Origin: Dermatophagoides farinae
Lineage: Eukaryota > Arthropoda > Arachnida > Sarcoptiformes > Pyroglyphidae
Direction: 5' to 3'
Length of the DNA: 64,000 nt
Assembly: GCF_024713945.1 (NCBI RefSeq)
Contig: NC_134680.1
Location: 1,450,001 to 1,514,000, forward strand
Positions 15,053 through 25,909 of this stretch are shown one piece after another. The position numbers were made by a program, and so were the translations under genes. The notes beneath the pieces were generated by a model, which had not been told where the DNA came from, searched no databases, and was given only the letters and a program-made list of their open reading frames with translations. Within the stretch, counting starts at the first letter, position 1, and each line of letters starts with the position of its first letter.

Positions 15053-15842
15053 TTGGAAGAAAGTGATGATCATCATCATAATAATTACATATGCGCGGCT
15101 TGTCGCCAACAATTTCAATCATCAAAAAAAAAAAAAAAAAAATTCCACCCTCTTTCTCCTCCCACCACCACCGCCACCATCATACAAACACACACACACA
15201 TATAACATAACATGCATAGATCACTTGAATCGGGCATAATCATTCGAATTTTGCGCGCGTGAATCAACGTTTCGTTTTTTTTTGTTTTCGACCAAATTCT
15301 TTGAGTGCTGGTGTTTGCAATTTTTTTTTCACACTTTTTGTTTTGCCCAGCATTATCCTATCATTGCCGAAACAACAACAACAACAAAAGACAAAAATCA
15401 AACACGAACAAACAATTTTTGGACAATTTGGACAACAACAAACATCTTATATAATATATAACATTCACTATCCTGTAGAAAAATTATTATTATTATTATT
15501 ATCATTATATATTGTGCCTACAACAGCAGATTCTGATTCAGAATCATTGTTATAAACGAATAAAAAAAGATCACGACATCGACGTTCATCATTATTATTA
15601 TTATCCAAAAAATTGTTTCTTATCATTCGATAATCCCTGTCTGTGTCTATACCAAGAAGAAGAAAAAAAATCGAATGTTCACATTCGATTCGAATCATTG
15701 TCATTGTTTGTTTGTTTGTCACAGTTTTTTTTTCTCAATATATCGATTTGAAAATATTCATATTGTTTACATTGTATGTGTGTGTGTGTATGTGTATGTT
15801 TTGGTGTATGAAAAAAAAATTTAAAAATTTTGAAATTCAAAA

Positions 15843-18820
15843 ATGTTCACCAATCATTCGTCATTCGGGCTCTTAATCATCATCATCATCATCATGATAT
15901 CCCATCATATTTTTGCATCACTTTTGATTGGTAAGTGATTGAAGTTTTATGGGAAATTCTTTTTTTTGTTTGTTTGAAAAAGACGAAGTTTCAAAAAAAA
16001 AACCATATCGGACAACAATGAACGAACCAAAGCAATCAATTGTAATGGATATTCGGTGATGATATTTCCAAAATGGAACAGACCAATGAATAGATAGAGA
16101 TAAACGATCATTATCATCAACAACCACCGAAACCAAACTTTATATGCAAATCACAAGCCACACATACACTCACACAACCTGTGGTTTATTTTCCATCAAC
16201 TGTATACATACTGAAAATTGTTTTGTTTAGTGAAAACAAAAAAAAAACGAGAGAGATACCTTTAATTAATTGTCCATAATTGGTACTGTGAACAAAAATT
16301 TTTTTTTCTTGATTGCACATGGAATAATAATAATGCCTCTCCGTGTGTGTGTATGTCCAGAATTCCACCAGAATTTTTAAACAAGAATTAAATGTACACC
16401 TTTTTTTCTACTCCTGTATCCGAAGATATATTCGAAGATAGTTTGTCATACGGTGTGTGTGTGTGTGTGTGTGTGTTTCATAATTCATTCGAACCTGTTC
16501 AACCATTGATGATGATGATGATTCAGGATTTTTCATTGTGGCATACAAGTTTAGGATTGGGACTAGAAAAAAAATATAGAATTTTACCACCCGATGATTA
16601 TAATCAATTATCTTGAATCACATTTCTATTCTCTGTGATAGTTCATTGAGAAGAATAACAAAAAAAAAATTCCAAACTTGTGCATTTTTTTCCAAAACAA
16701 TAATAATAATAACAGGTTTACCTGATTCAGGTAGAAGAAAAAAAAATGTAAATTTTACTTAATCGATTGGCGGCTACAACAGAATATAGCAATATCATAA
16801 CTAACAATGAAAATTTCATTGATTATTTTTATTTTCAACTTTGTAATCCAAAAAAAAAAATTTTTTGTATAGATGACTCAAACGTACATGATGATAATCC
16901 AGATGATATAATCCTAAAATCTACTAGAACACGTTATAATATAATTGATTCAGACACTGTTAACAATGATCCAATCAGCAGTGTTGAATTGATATTTGAT
17001 ACACCAGTATTTCAACATGAAGATCTATTGCTTGAATGCCGTTATCGATTGAATGTGAATAAGAAATTATATTCCATCAAATGGTATGTGTGTCTCTTTA
17101 TTTTTTTTTTTAATTTCAAACTCACACACATACAATATTCTTTCCCTTAGGTATAAAGATGATGATGAATTCTTTCAATACATGCCCAATGATCATCCCA
17201 AAGGTACTTATTCTTTATCTTAAAAATGATTGTCATCGTTGTTTGAATTTGTAAATAATTCAATTCTCACTCACTCTCTCTCTTATTCTTTTGTTTTATT
17301 TTCTAATTCTAATTCCATACCATTCCTGACACATGATGATGATGATGATGAACTTGTGTGAATATTGAAAAAGTTCAACATTATAATAATAAAATCATAA
17401 CGACTATGCCCGAATATGAAATTGGTTATGATTCATTTTGGCTATTATTACGTAATGTTAATTCAGAATTTCAGGGCATCTATTCGTAAGTATAATTTTG
17501 TTTTTTACAAACTATTTCTTTTTCATTTGCTTGATTTGATGATGATGATGACATTGACTTTTGAATAATTGATTTTCATTTTCTTTCATCAAAATATAAA
17601 AAAAACCATCAAGATGTGAATTGTCGACCGATGCTCCAGGTTTGTAGTGATAAACATTGTACCAAAAAAAAAAAAAAAAAAAAAAATTGCATGCATTCTG
17701 TCATTTGACAACATGATTTATATCTTTTTTTTCCTTTTTGAATAGAATTTATGACACTTAAAGATTATAAACCACTCGAGGTCAGTGTCTCTTGGTGGTC
17801 ATTCATAGATTTTTTTTTAATTATTTATTCTCATTTTTTTTACTACTAAAATAAAATTCTGCTTAGGTTTATGGTAAGATTGTTTATTTTGTATTTCTAA
17901 GCTAAATTTATTTCAATGTTCTTGCCATGGTCATATAGTATTGCCCAATAAAAGTCCACGTATCAGTGGTAATAAACTGAATTTTTTGCTCAAATCACGT
18001 ATCGATCTGAATTGTACATCACCAAAAAGTAGACCAGGTGATTCATTTTTTATTCATTAACTTTAAACTTAATGGTGATAATTATCATTTTTTTCTGTCA
18101 TCAAAAAAAAATAAAGTTTCAATCATACAATGGTTCATCAATGATCAATTGGTTAGTATTTTGCAGTGATAACAATGTTATAATGGTGAAATGAATTTTC
18201 GTTATTTCATAAGGCTCCAAGCGATTATCTAATACATTATAATACGGTTAATCATTCGGATGGCCTACAGACACGTACCGTAAGGCTTAAATTTCATTGG
18301 TAAGTCAAATGTGTTTAATGGATAAAAATGAAAACAACTTTATAAAAAAAAAGAAATCTTACACGTTTTTTATCGCTAAATTATATAGTGAATGAAGAAC
18401 ATTATCAATTAGGACATATGAAATTGGAATGTGTAGGTAAGTTTTTGTTGTTGCTATTGTTGTGGTTTTGGTTGAAATTTTTTTTTTAAAAATCTGATTT
18501 TAACTTTCAAACACATAATAGCAATCTATAGAAAATTGGTCATTGGAAAGAATGGAACATTGGTTCGAATCGAATCATCAAGTGTTCATCATGGTGGATC
18601 ATTGCCACCAAATAGACCAATTTGGACACGTAGACGTAATAGATTCAATGCTACATCGATGATGCCAACGCCAACAACATCTTCATCAGAGTCATCGTCA
18701 TCATCATCATCATCATCACCATCGTTATATTCATGTCATATGGTTTATATGGTAACCATTTTTATCACTACAAACATTGTCATTGCCATGGTCACGATGG
18801 TAGACATACAGAAAAATTGA
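15843..18820 (+). CDS. Beaten-path-like Ig cell-surface protein
   Basis: Read by eye as 12 exons: 15843-15930, 16873-17083, 17151-17203, 17374-17485, 17614-17639, 17746-17780, 17867-17873, 17939-18037, 18117-18151, 18214-18299, 18389-18436, 18522-18820. Exon 1 encodes a signal peptide whose core is six Ile codons from an ATC repeat. Then comes a first Ig domain with LLLECRYRL, SIKWYKDDDEFFQYMP and GIYSCELSTDAPEF, the pattern of insect Beat proteins, followed by the linker LEVYVLPNKSPRISG and a second Ig-like region with LNCTSPKSRP, WFIND, HSDGLQTRT and MKLECVA. The tail is Ser-rich and ends in a hydrophobic stretch (membrane anchor or GPI signal). Beat proteins act in axon guidance by binding Side-family receptors. 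The 18,299/18,389 junction is one base out of frame in my reading; the other junctions keep frame. Drosophila has many Beat paralogues, so I do not assign a subtype. Confidence 0.82.
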
Positions 18821-19403
18821 TCAACAACTTCGATCACCATCATCATTACCAGCATAAAAGAAATACTCAAAAAAAAAAAAATGAAAAAAACAAAGCCAAA
18901 ATAAAAAAAAAATGCAACAGTCGTACGGAATAACAAAATTAATATTAATCAACCAGGTAACCAATCAACCGACTTGATGGATAATAATAATAATGATAAT
19001 GATGATGATGATAACCATAATCACAAAAAGAAAAGAAAAAAAGTTTCATCGTTACGATCCAATTTGACTCATTCTTATGGGTGTGAATACTGATTTCTAC
19101 AATCAATTATCATTATTGTTTGCATGTGTATTGTATGTTGTATGATGTATGCTCAATTGATCGCTCATATTTTTTTTTGTGAATCTATCTTAATTCGCAT
19201 CAAATATAGATGCATGTTGATTGTTAAAAAAAAATTACAAATTTTTTTTTGTTTTGTTTGAAATTACAATTGTTTCCCAATATAATCAACATCAACAATA
19301 ATCTTCCATTTATATAAATAATTTTGAATCAAATAATCTTGTTTTCCTGTCTTTTTTGTCTGAAATTTGTTTTCACAACAAGAAAAAAAAATAACGACAA
19401 TCA
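18821..19403. other. Spacer with a coding-like tail segment
   Basis: Mostly A-rich spacer between the Beat-like and LRR genes. From about 18,905 to 19,093 there is an open frame, the same frame as the last Beat exon, encoding an Asn/Asp-rich run, a Lys/Arg cluster and the ending SYGCEY. It could be part of an alternative 3' exon giving a cytoplasmic tail, or simply 3' UTR. Confidence 0.4.
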
Positions 19404-20941
19404 ATGATGTTATCCTATGAAATTGTTACATTATTTTTATTTTTATTATTGACAGCTATAGTGGATATTGGTCATGCTGATCATAATGAATCACTTACCA
19501 TCACCGAATCGACTGTTGCCATTAGTGATGTATGTCAATCAAAACAATGTTCATGTATGAATTTAACATCAGATGTCTATAATCAATATTATCATCATGT
19601 TGATTGTTCACATCATCATCTCACCAAAATACCATTATCGCATACATTACCACCAAAAACAAGACATTTGGATTTATCGATGAATAATATAACCATTGTA
19701 GATAAATTCGAATCAATCGATTGTTTGGTTCGCCTTTCATTGGCTATTAATGGTTTAAAAAAAATTGATTCATTTGCTTTTGAACAATTGCCTAAACTTG
19801 TAACACTTGATCTGAGTTATAATGAATTGGAAGAAATTCCATCAACATTATTACAAGGTCTTAGTGATTTACAATTTCTTAATATATCCAATAATCGTCT
19901 TAAATTTATACCGGTGGAATTATTCAAAACAAATGGTTATCTACATGAATTGAATATGGCTCATAATCCAATCAGTTTCATACAACCGGATACATTTTCC
20001 TATCTAGGACAATTGGAAATATTAAACCTAGCACAAAATAGTTTCTATTCAATTGCAATTGGTATGTTTCAACGATTAGAAAAGCTTGAAATTCTTGATC
20101 TTTCAGGCAACGAATTACAATCCGTTCCAACGGATGCATTACATTTGGTGAAACGATTACAAGCTCTTGATCTAAGTGAGAATCCTATCCGTGTATTGAA
20201 TATGGCATCATTTTACAAATTTGAATCGTTATTGGAATTATCATTGAATAAGATGCCGAAATTGGTTCGTATTGAGAAACAAACATTTTCTACATTGAAA
20301 AATCTTCAACGTTTAAGCATTGAAGATAATCCACATCTATCGACTATCGATGAGAATGCTTTCATGGGAATGTTTGATCGTCAATCGATTTCTATCAAAT
20401 ATGTTAACCTACGACGTAATCAGCTAAATCGATTATCAGAAAAGACACTCCCATTTTGTATGTCTTGTTGTTGTTTTCTTTAGTTTGTATTTATTCAATT
20501 TGTTTTCTTACCAGGTAACCTAACATATTTGGATCTACGCCAGAACCCATGGAATTGTGATTGTAATCTTCGATGGATGCACTATTGTCATGGATCTACT
20601 GAATTCGAAAATGATATCATGTATGTAGCAGCATTTTAAGATTCGATCTTCAACACATGATTCCTTTTTTCCCTATTTACTTTTGTAGATGTTCAACACC
20701 GGAACAATATTCGGGTCAGGAATTGGTGGCAATTAAACCTGACAGTATGCGTTGTAAAATCAGCCGTAATAATGACAGTCATTATCTTTTCTTGTTATGC
20801 GTATTTTTCATGACCGGTATATTCATATCGATATTTATGTTAATTTTCCGTGAAAAATTGATTCAAATGTACGGAAAACGTAATCGTACGAATGAAGGAT
20901 CAATATATTATGTTCGAGCACAATCCGAACAAGTAGAATGA
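19404..20941 (+). CDS. Single-pass leucine-rich-repeat membrane protein
   Basis: Three exons (19404-20457, 20515-20620, 20689-20941) give about 470 residues. In order: a signal peptide (to about residue 25), a cysteine-rich N-cap (CQSKQCSCMN), about ten LRRs of 23-25 residues (for example LVTLDLSYNELEEIP, LEILDLSGNELQSVP, LQALDLSENPIRVL), a C-terminal LRR cap with NPWNCDCNLRWMHYC, one membrane helix (about residues 420-442) and a short basic tail of about 28 residues. This is the layout of neuronal LRR adhesion molecules or receptors such as the Tartan/Capricious type, but I cannot name an orthologue. No kinase, TIR or Ig domain is present, so it is not a Toll. It follows the Beat-like gene on the same strand. 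Confidence 0.85.
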
Positions 20942-21226
20942 ATGATCATCATATTTTTTCTTGTTATTCCAATTGTTTTGACTATTACCAAATCGGCAGA
21001 ATTTTTTTCCAAAATAAAATATCCATTTTATTACAATTTTTTTTTATAAATTCTTTTGACCAAAAAAAAATTCCAATGTTTTCATTGTTGTCCGTTCATA
21101 TAGGACGACACACATGAATGAAGCGCATGCATGTTTTAGCTCGAATTTTTTTATTTGTCTCATCAATTTTCATTCATTATAATTGTAAAAAAAAAATTTT
21201 ATTTAGTTTTAATAATAATCATCACG

Positions 21227-22646
21227 ATGTTAATGTCACAGGATTTAATCGACATTTTTGGTGAATTAAATTGTCCACTGATCAATGATATCGATTTGGA
21301 TAGCCTGTCATTAATTGATTTCGCACGTTTATTGAATTGGATCTCATTACAATTGAATTTTTTCTCCAAAACTGATTCACTTGTCAATCTTATTAAAGGT
21401 TTATTTTAGATTGATTTTTTTCTTCAATTTGTCTCAATTCATGTTTTTTTTTGCAGATGAATCAGATTTGGATTCATTGAGAATTGAACTAAATTCATTG
21501 CTTAGTGAACTTGGTTCAATTCATATGAACACCAGTGTTGATGATGTTGCCAATCGACATATGATTCTACATAGTTTGGCCGGTGATTTACTCGCTGCAC
21601 GTGCTAATTATGTAAAAAAATTTGATGAAAATCTTGACGTTTTTACGGATAGATTGAATCCAAAGAATGATATGCAAATCATCAACAATTGTCTATCGAT
21701 ACCGAAAACACCAAATCAAACAAAAGATATTAAAACTTATTTTCAAACCGTACGACAACGGCTGGATAAAAGTCCATTAAAATATCAAGATGAAGATAGT
21801 CTACTGTTACCAAATAATGCTCGTCTTACAACGACTCAATGGGCCGAATTAAAACTACTGAATGAACAATTGGCTAATGAATATGCATTACGTCGCGAAA
21901 TGTTATTACGTCGTGCCGATATGACTGTTGGATCATTTTACTGGAACCGTGAAAAAACGGGCGATACCGATGAAAAGATTATAAAACAAATTTATCAGGA
22001 AAAACGTAAAGGCTGGTCATCGAAGCCACAAGTAACCTTATCGCATGCATTAGCTGCTCGAAATTCTGATTGTGATTCTTTGATCAACAAACGAATCAGT
22101 GTTAGTCATGCTAATTGTATTATTGAAGCAAAACAAATCGGAAAAGCGAATACCGGCCTACAACAACGCCTACAATTACATAAATTCCTAATCGGTGCCG
22201 TACCTGATCGTGGTGGTCGCCCGTATGAAAAACCACCACCACCCAAAGAAACATTTTCACAACAACAATCACAACGAGAAAATCGTGGTGGACGTGGTGG
22301 TGGTGGTGGGCATCGAGGTGGCAGAGGAGGAAATCGTGGTGGCCACGATGATAATCGAAGACAACAACAAACTTATAATAATACTAATCAATACAATCAG
22401 AACCAGAATCGATATAATGATAATTATGGTGGTGGTCGAATACAGAATGCTGGCTGGCAGCAGCAGCAGCAGCAACAACAACAAGGTGGATATTATCAAG
22501 ATAATCGAAATTATGATGATCAACGTGGTGGTAACAGCTATCATCATCAACATTATCGTGGTGGCGGAAGAGATGGCTATCACCGTGGTGGTGGTGGTGG
22601 TGGTGGTTATCATCGAGCAGGTGGAAGAAGTGGTGGTCGATATTAG
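21227..22646 (+). CDS. FAM98 family protein
   Basis: Two exons (21227-21398, 21457-22646) encode about 453 residues. The N-terminal two thirds match the FAM98 fold (CH-like domain plus helices). I recognise the Cys-Pro-leu region of the N-domain, the stretch LSELGSIHMN, the conserved QWAELKLLNEQLANEYALRREMLLRR (residue ranges only approximate) and the following DMTVGSFYWNREK. The last 130 residues are Gly/Arg/Gln/Asn rich (RGG and poly-Gln), as in vertebrate FAM98A/B. FAM98 proteins are subunits of the tRNA-splicing ligase complex with RTCB and DDX1 and bind RNA. The first of two nearby ATGs was chosen as start. An AATAAA lies about 40 bases after the stop. Confidence 0.85.
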
Positions 22647-23238
22647 CTATATTTTATTGTTTCATTCATTCTGAAATAATTGATTTAATAAAAAAAAACT
22701 CGTATAATTCGTTTTAAAAGATTTAGAATGATTTTATATCAATAGAAACAAGCGTCATCTGTGGTTGATATTTCGGAATTTTCACATTAATGTAAATATA
22801 TATTGTAAACACAGCATGCATGCACCAAATCTGGACTTTGTTTTTTTTTGTGTCTGATATTACTGGAGTATGCGTCTTTGGTGTCTGTCTGTGTTTGTGA
22901 TGCATGCTTGATAGTTATCCATTATCCATGAATGGAATTCTAGTGAGACAACCTTGTGTTTATTGTTTTGCTATTTTCGTTTTCATTGGTTTTTGTTTAT
23001 TAACTTGGACAATCTACACACATTATATTATTATATCGAAAGCGTATGTGTCTTGTACGATTTTGAAGGATTTTTATTCGAAAATTTCTTTCATTTATAT
23101 TTTTTTTACAAATGCACCCATAAACATATTCGTATTCCAAAAGTCACGTAAACACAGACACAGACGAATTTTGTATTACGTTTTTCCCAAAAATTCAAAT
23201 GTGAATGGAAATAAACACGATATATTGTATTTAAAATA
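22647..23238. other. Spacer between FAM98 and PRELI genes
   Basis: It holds the FAM98 polyadenylation region and then unremarkable AT-rich DNA. A 111-codon ATG frame at 22,904-23,239 runs into the PRELI start codon but shows no domain and looks like 5' flank. Confidence 0.6.
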
Positions 23239-23982
23239 ATGACCTATTTTCATCATATGCAAACATTCAATTATGGTTGGGAACAAGTGGCTATTGCATT
23301 CTGGAATCGTTATCCAAATCCTTATAGGTAAAGTAATCATAATTTTAAAAATGAAAGTGAAAGTAAATTGATTGATTGATTGTTCATTTGTAGTAAACAT
23401 GTACTAACTGAAGATGTCATACATCGTCGTGTCATCCGTGATGGCCGTTTATTCACTAAACGTCTTTTGATGAAAACAAATTCCGCACCCAAATGGACCG
23501 AACGTTTTTTACCTGCTAAACATGTGTTCATTATTGAAGAATCGATTATTGATTCAAAGACAAAAACATTGACAACATACACTCGTAATATTGGCCTACA
23601 ACATTTGTTGACATTAGAAGAAAAAGTCGTTTATAAAACGGACCATGAACATCAACAACAAACCATTTGTGAACGACAAGCATGGATTAATTCGGCATTC
23701 TATGGCCTTTCATCGGCAATTCAACGTCTTGGCCTTGAACGATATAAACAGAATATCAAAAAAGCCTACAAAGGATTCAATCTAACATTGGAATCGATAT
23801 TCGATTCTGCCGTTCGTAATAGACCAATAGCTGATTGTAATAGCAATTCACAATTATCAATTCCTACAATCAATCCAATATTCAAAGAACGTTTACGACA
23901 AAGTGCAACAAAAGCCAGTGAATTTGCTAAATCAAATATACCGACAGTTATTGCTGCCACTAATAGTGGTGATCACGATTAA
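23239..23982 (+). CDS. PRELI/MSF1-domain mitochondrial lipid-transfer protein
   Basis: Two exons (23239-23327, 23394-23982) encode about 225 residues. The PRELI/MSF1 domain fills residues 1-175. It begins with FNYGWEQVAIAFWNRYPNP and continues with SKHVLTEDVIHR, GRLFTKRLLMKTN, the APKWTERFLP region and ESIIDSKTKTLTTYTRNI, all hallmarks of PRELID1-type proteins. These shuttle phosphatidic acid across the mitochondrial intermembrane space with TRIAP1. The tail is polar and may be disordered. There is no presequence, as usual for this family. It lies tail-to-tail with the mitochondrial peroxiredoxin gene. PRELID1 versus PRELID3 (slowmo) was judged from length and start only. Confidence 0.87.
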
Positions 23983-24164
23983 TTCGAATTTTTTGTCTTT
24001 TTGCCTACAAATTTTGGGCTTCATTCTTTCATTTGTTACAAATAATTTTTTTTCACTTTTTTCTTGATTTTCTATTCATCATTTTACATTGTATGTGAAA
24101 CTTCTACAAAATTCTATTACAATTAAAAAAAACAATGAGAAAACTTTTGTATTGATTTTACTGT

Positions 24165-24889
24165 CTAATTTTGTTTCTCAAAATATTCACGGGCATTTCT
24201 TGGATCAATTGTAGGTCGATCAGGTTGCCAATTAGCCGGACAAACTTCACCATGTTTATCGGTATATTGAAATGCTTTGATTAGACGTAATGTTTCATCA
24301 ACTGATCGGCCAACAGGTAAATCGTTGATCGTAATCTGTCGTACGATTCCTTTCGTATCGATAATGAATAGGCCACGTAATGCCACGCCAGCTTCTGGTA
24401 AAAGTACACCATAATCTCCGGAAATTTTCTTTGTCAAATCGGCAATGATGGGCATTTTCATATCGCCAAGGCCACCTTGTTTTCGTGGTGTATTACACCA
24501 TGCTAGATGTGAAAAATGTGAATCAACCGATACAGCCACAACTTCGGTTTGAAGGTCACGAAATTCCTGTAATCGATCATTGAATGCAATGATTTCGGTT
24601 GGACATACAAACGTACTAAAAAAATTTATTAATTTGATTTAGACAAAAAAAACCAATGATTATCAAACACTTACAAATCCAATGGATAAAAAAATAGTAC
24701 CAAATATTTGCCTTGAAAATCGGCCAATTTAATATCTTTGAATTGTTTGTCAACAACGGCTGTAGCTTTGAAATCAGGTGCCGGTTGTTGTACAAATGCA
24801 GACATGAAACGTGTATTCAATAAATTGACATTACGTTTGGCCAATGAAATCGATGCAGGCCGGATGAATTGTCGAAGTAAAGATGCCAT
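24165..24889 (-). CDS. Mitochondrial typical 2-Cys peroxiredoxin
   Basis: Two exons (24675-24889, then 24165-24615) encode 221 residues. The first 25-30 residues are basic and Ser/Ala/Leu rich, like a mitochondrial presequence, so this is a Prx3-type enzyme. The peroxidatic cysteine sits in TFVCPTEI (about residue 76) and the resolving cysteine in GEVCPANW (about 197). GGLG and the C-terminal YF motif (REYFEKQN), which make eukaryotic 2-Cys enzymes prone to over-oxidation, are both present. It reduces hydrogen peroxide and organic peroxides using thioredoxin. Its start is 290 bases from that of the divergent Grx3-like gene. Confidence 0.93.
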
Positions 24890-25179
24890 TTTTCTTAACT
24901 TTTGATTTGAATTACTACGATCAAAGACCTTGATGTTGTTGATGAGTACTTTCTATGATTAAAAAATCAAAATGGACAACAAAATTAATAAGCCAACAAA
25001 TATTCACACGATGCGTTCTATATGAATGGACCTCAAATGTGTTCATCATTTTCTCTCATGAACATTTTCATTTTCATTTTAACAATTAGAATCGAACCTC
25101 GTTGGCTTCTATTATTATAATTTAGATTTTAATGAATTAATTTTTTTTTCTGATTGAATTATTTTCACAAATCATCAAC
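24890..25179. promoter_or_regulatory. Shared 5' region of two redox genes
   Basis: These 290 bases separate the start codons of the peroxiredoxin (minus) and Grx3-like (plus) genes, so the two must share or abut promoters. I see no clear TATA box or named factor site. Confidence 0.5.
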
Positions 25180-25909
25180 ATGGAAGAAATTGAAGCATCA
25201 AATCTTGAAAAGACCATTTTATCCAGGTATAATCAATAGTTGTTTAATTTTTTTAAGCTTAATTTTTTCTTGTATTGATTGACATAGTCCATTGGTTAAT
25301 ATCATATTCTATGCAAAAAATGATGAACGATGTTCGCAAATTTTGGATTTTATTCCCGAACTTGTTGCACAGGATGAATTTAAAAAGTTCAAATTTTTCA
25401 AAGTAAGAATTCAAAGCATTTAAATTGTTTTCATGGTTTAAATTTTGACGATCAATGATTAGATTGATGCCGTTTCGGGAACATTCGCTGTTCGTTCGGT
25501 GCCCACAATGATTATGTTTCGTAATGGAAATGAAATAGATCGAGTAGTTGGTGCTGATACATCGGCTATTACACAAAAACTTCGAAAAATTCTCGAATCC
25601 GACCGTTCGATTGAACAACGATTAAAATCATTGATCAATCAACAGCCTATCATGGTTTTCATCAAAGGAACACCCGAACAGCCAAGATGTGGATTCACAC
25701 GAACACTACTGTTGATATTGAAACAAATGAATGTACAATTTGGCCATTTCGACATACTTAGCGATGAAGAAGTACGACAAAGTCTAAAAGCTTATTCCAA
25801 ATGGCCAACATATCCACAATTGTATGTAAAAGGTGCATTGATTGGTGGTGTAGATATTATACAAGATCTACATGAAAATGGTGAATTAGAAAATGTATTG
25901 AAATCTTAA
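25180..25909 (+). CDS. Glutaredoxin-3/PICOT-like protein
   Basis: Three exons (25180-25226, 25288-25402, 25463-25909) encode 202 residues. Residues 1-100 form a thioredoxin-like domain whose active site is degenerate (ERCSQ in place of WCGPC); SVPTMIMFRNG marks the cis-Pro loop. Residues 105-200 form a monothiol glutaredoxin domain with MVFIKGTPEQPRCGFT, the WPTYPQLYVKG strand and the GGVDII glutathione loop. Family members bind [2Fe-2S] clusters through the CGFS cysteine and glutathione and serve iron handling. Here the fourth active-site residue is Thr (CGFT). Only one Grx domain is present, against two in human GLRX3. Confidence 0.9.

Larger units (their letters stand above)
1..15842. other. 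Repeat-rich gene desert
   Basis: I see no convincing gene here. The stretch is AT-rich and filled with poly-A/poly-T runs and di- and trinucleotide microsatellites (CA/GT, CAT/ATG, CAA/TTG, AAT). Its open frames are nearly all translations of those repeats (poly-His/Thr, Val/Cys, Asp, Phe, Lys) and lack domains. One weak exception, near 7,475, is listed separately. The block lies directly 5' of the beaten-path-like gene, so it may hold its regulatory DNA or the intron of a gene outside the window, but nothing in the sequence decides this. Confidence 0.7.

Noticed and set aside
14826-15239. 137-codon frame
   Set aside because: Its centre is the (GT)30 run read as Cys-Val; there is no support outside it.
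22195-22674. 159-codon plus and 114-codon minus frames inside the FAM98 tail
   Set aside because: They are shadows of the RGG/Gln-rich coding region in other frames.
22904-23239. 111-codon frame ending at the PRELI start
   Set aside because: No domain, no splice context, and it overlaps the start of a well-supported gene; it is read as 5' flank.
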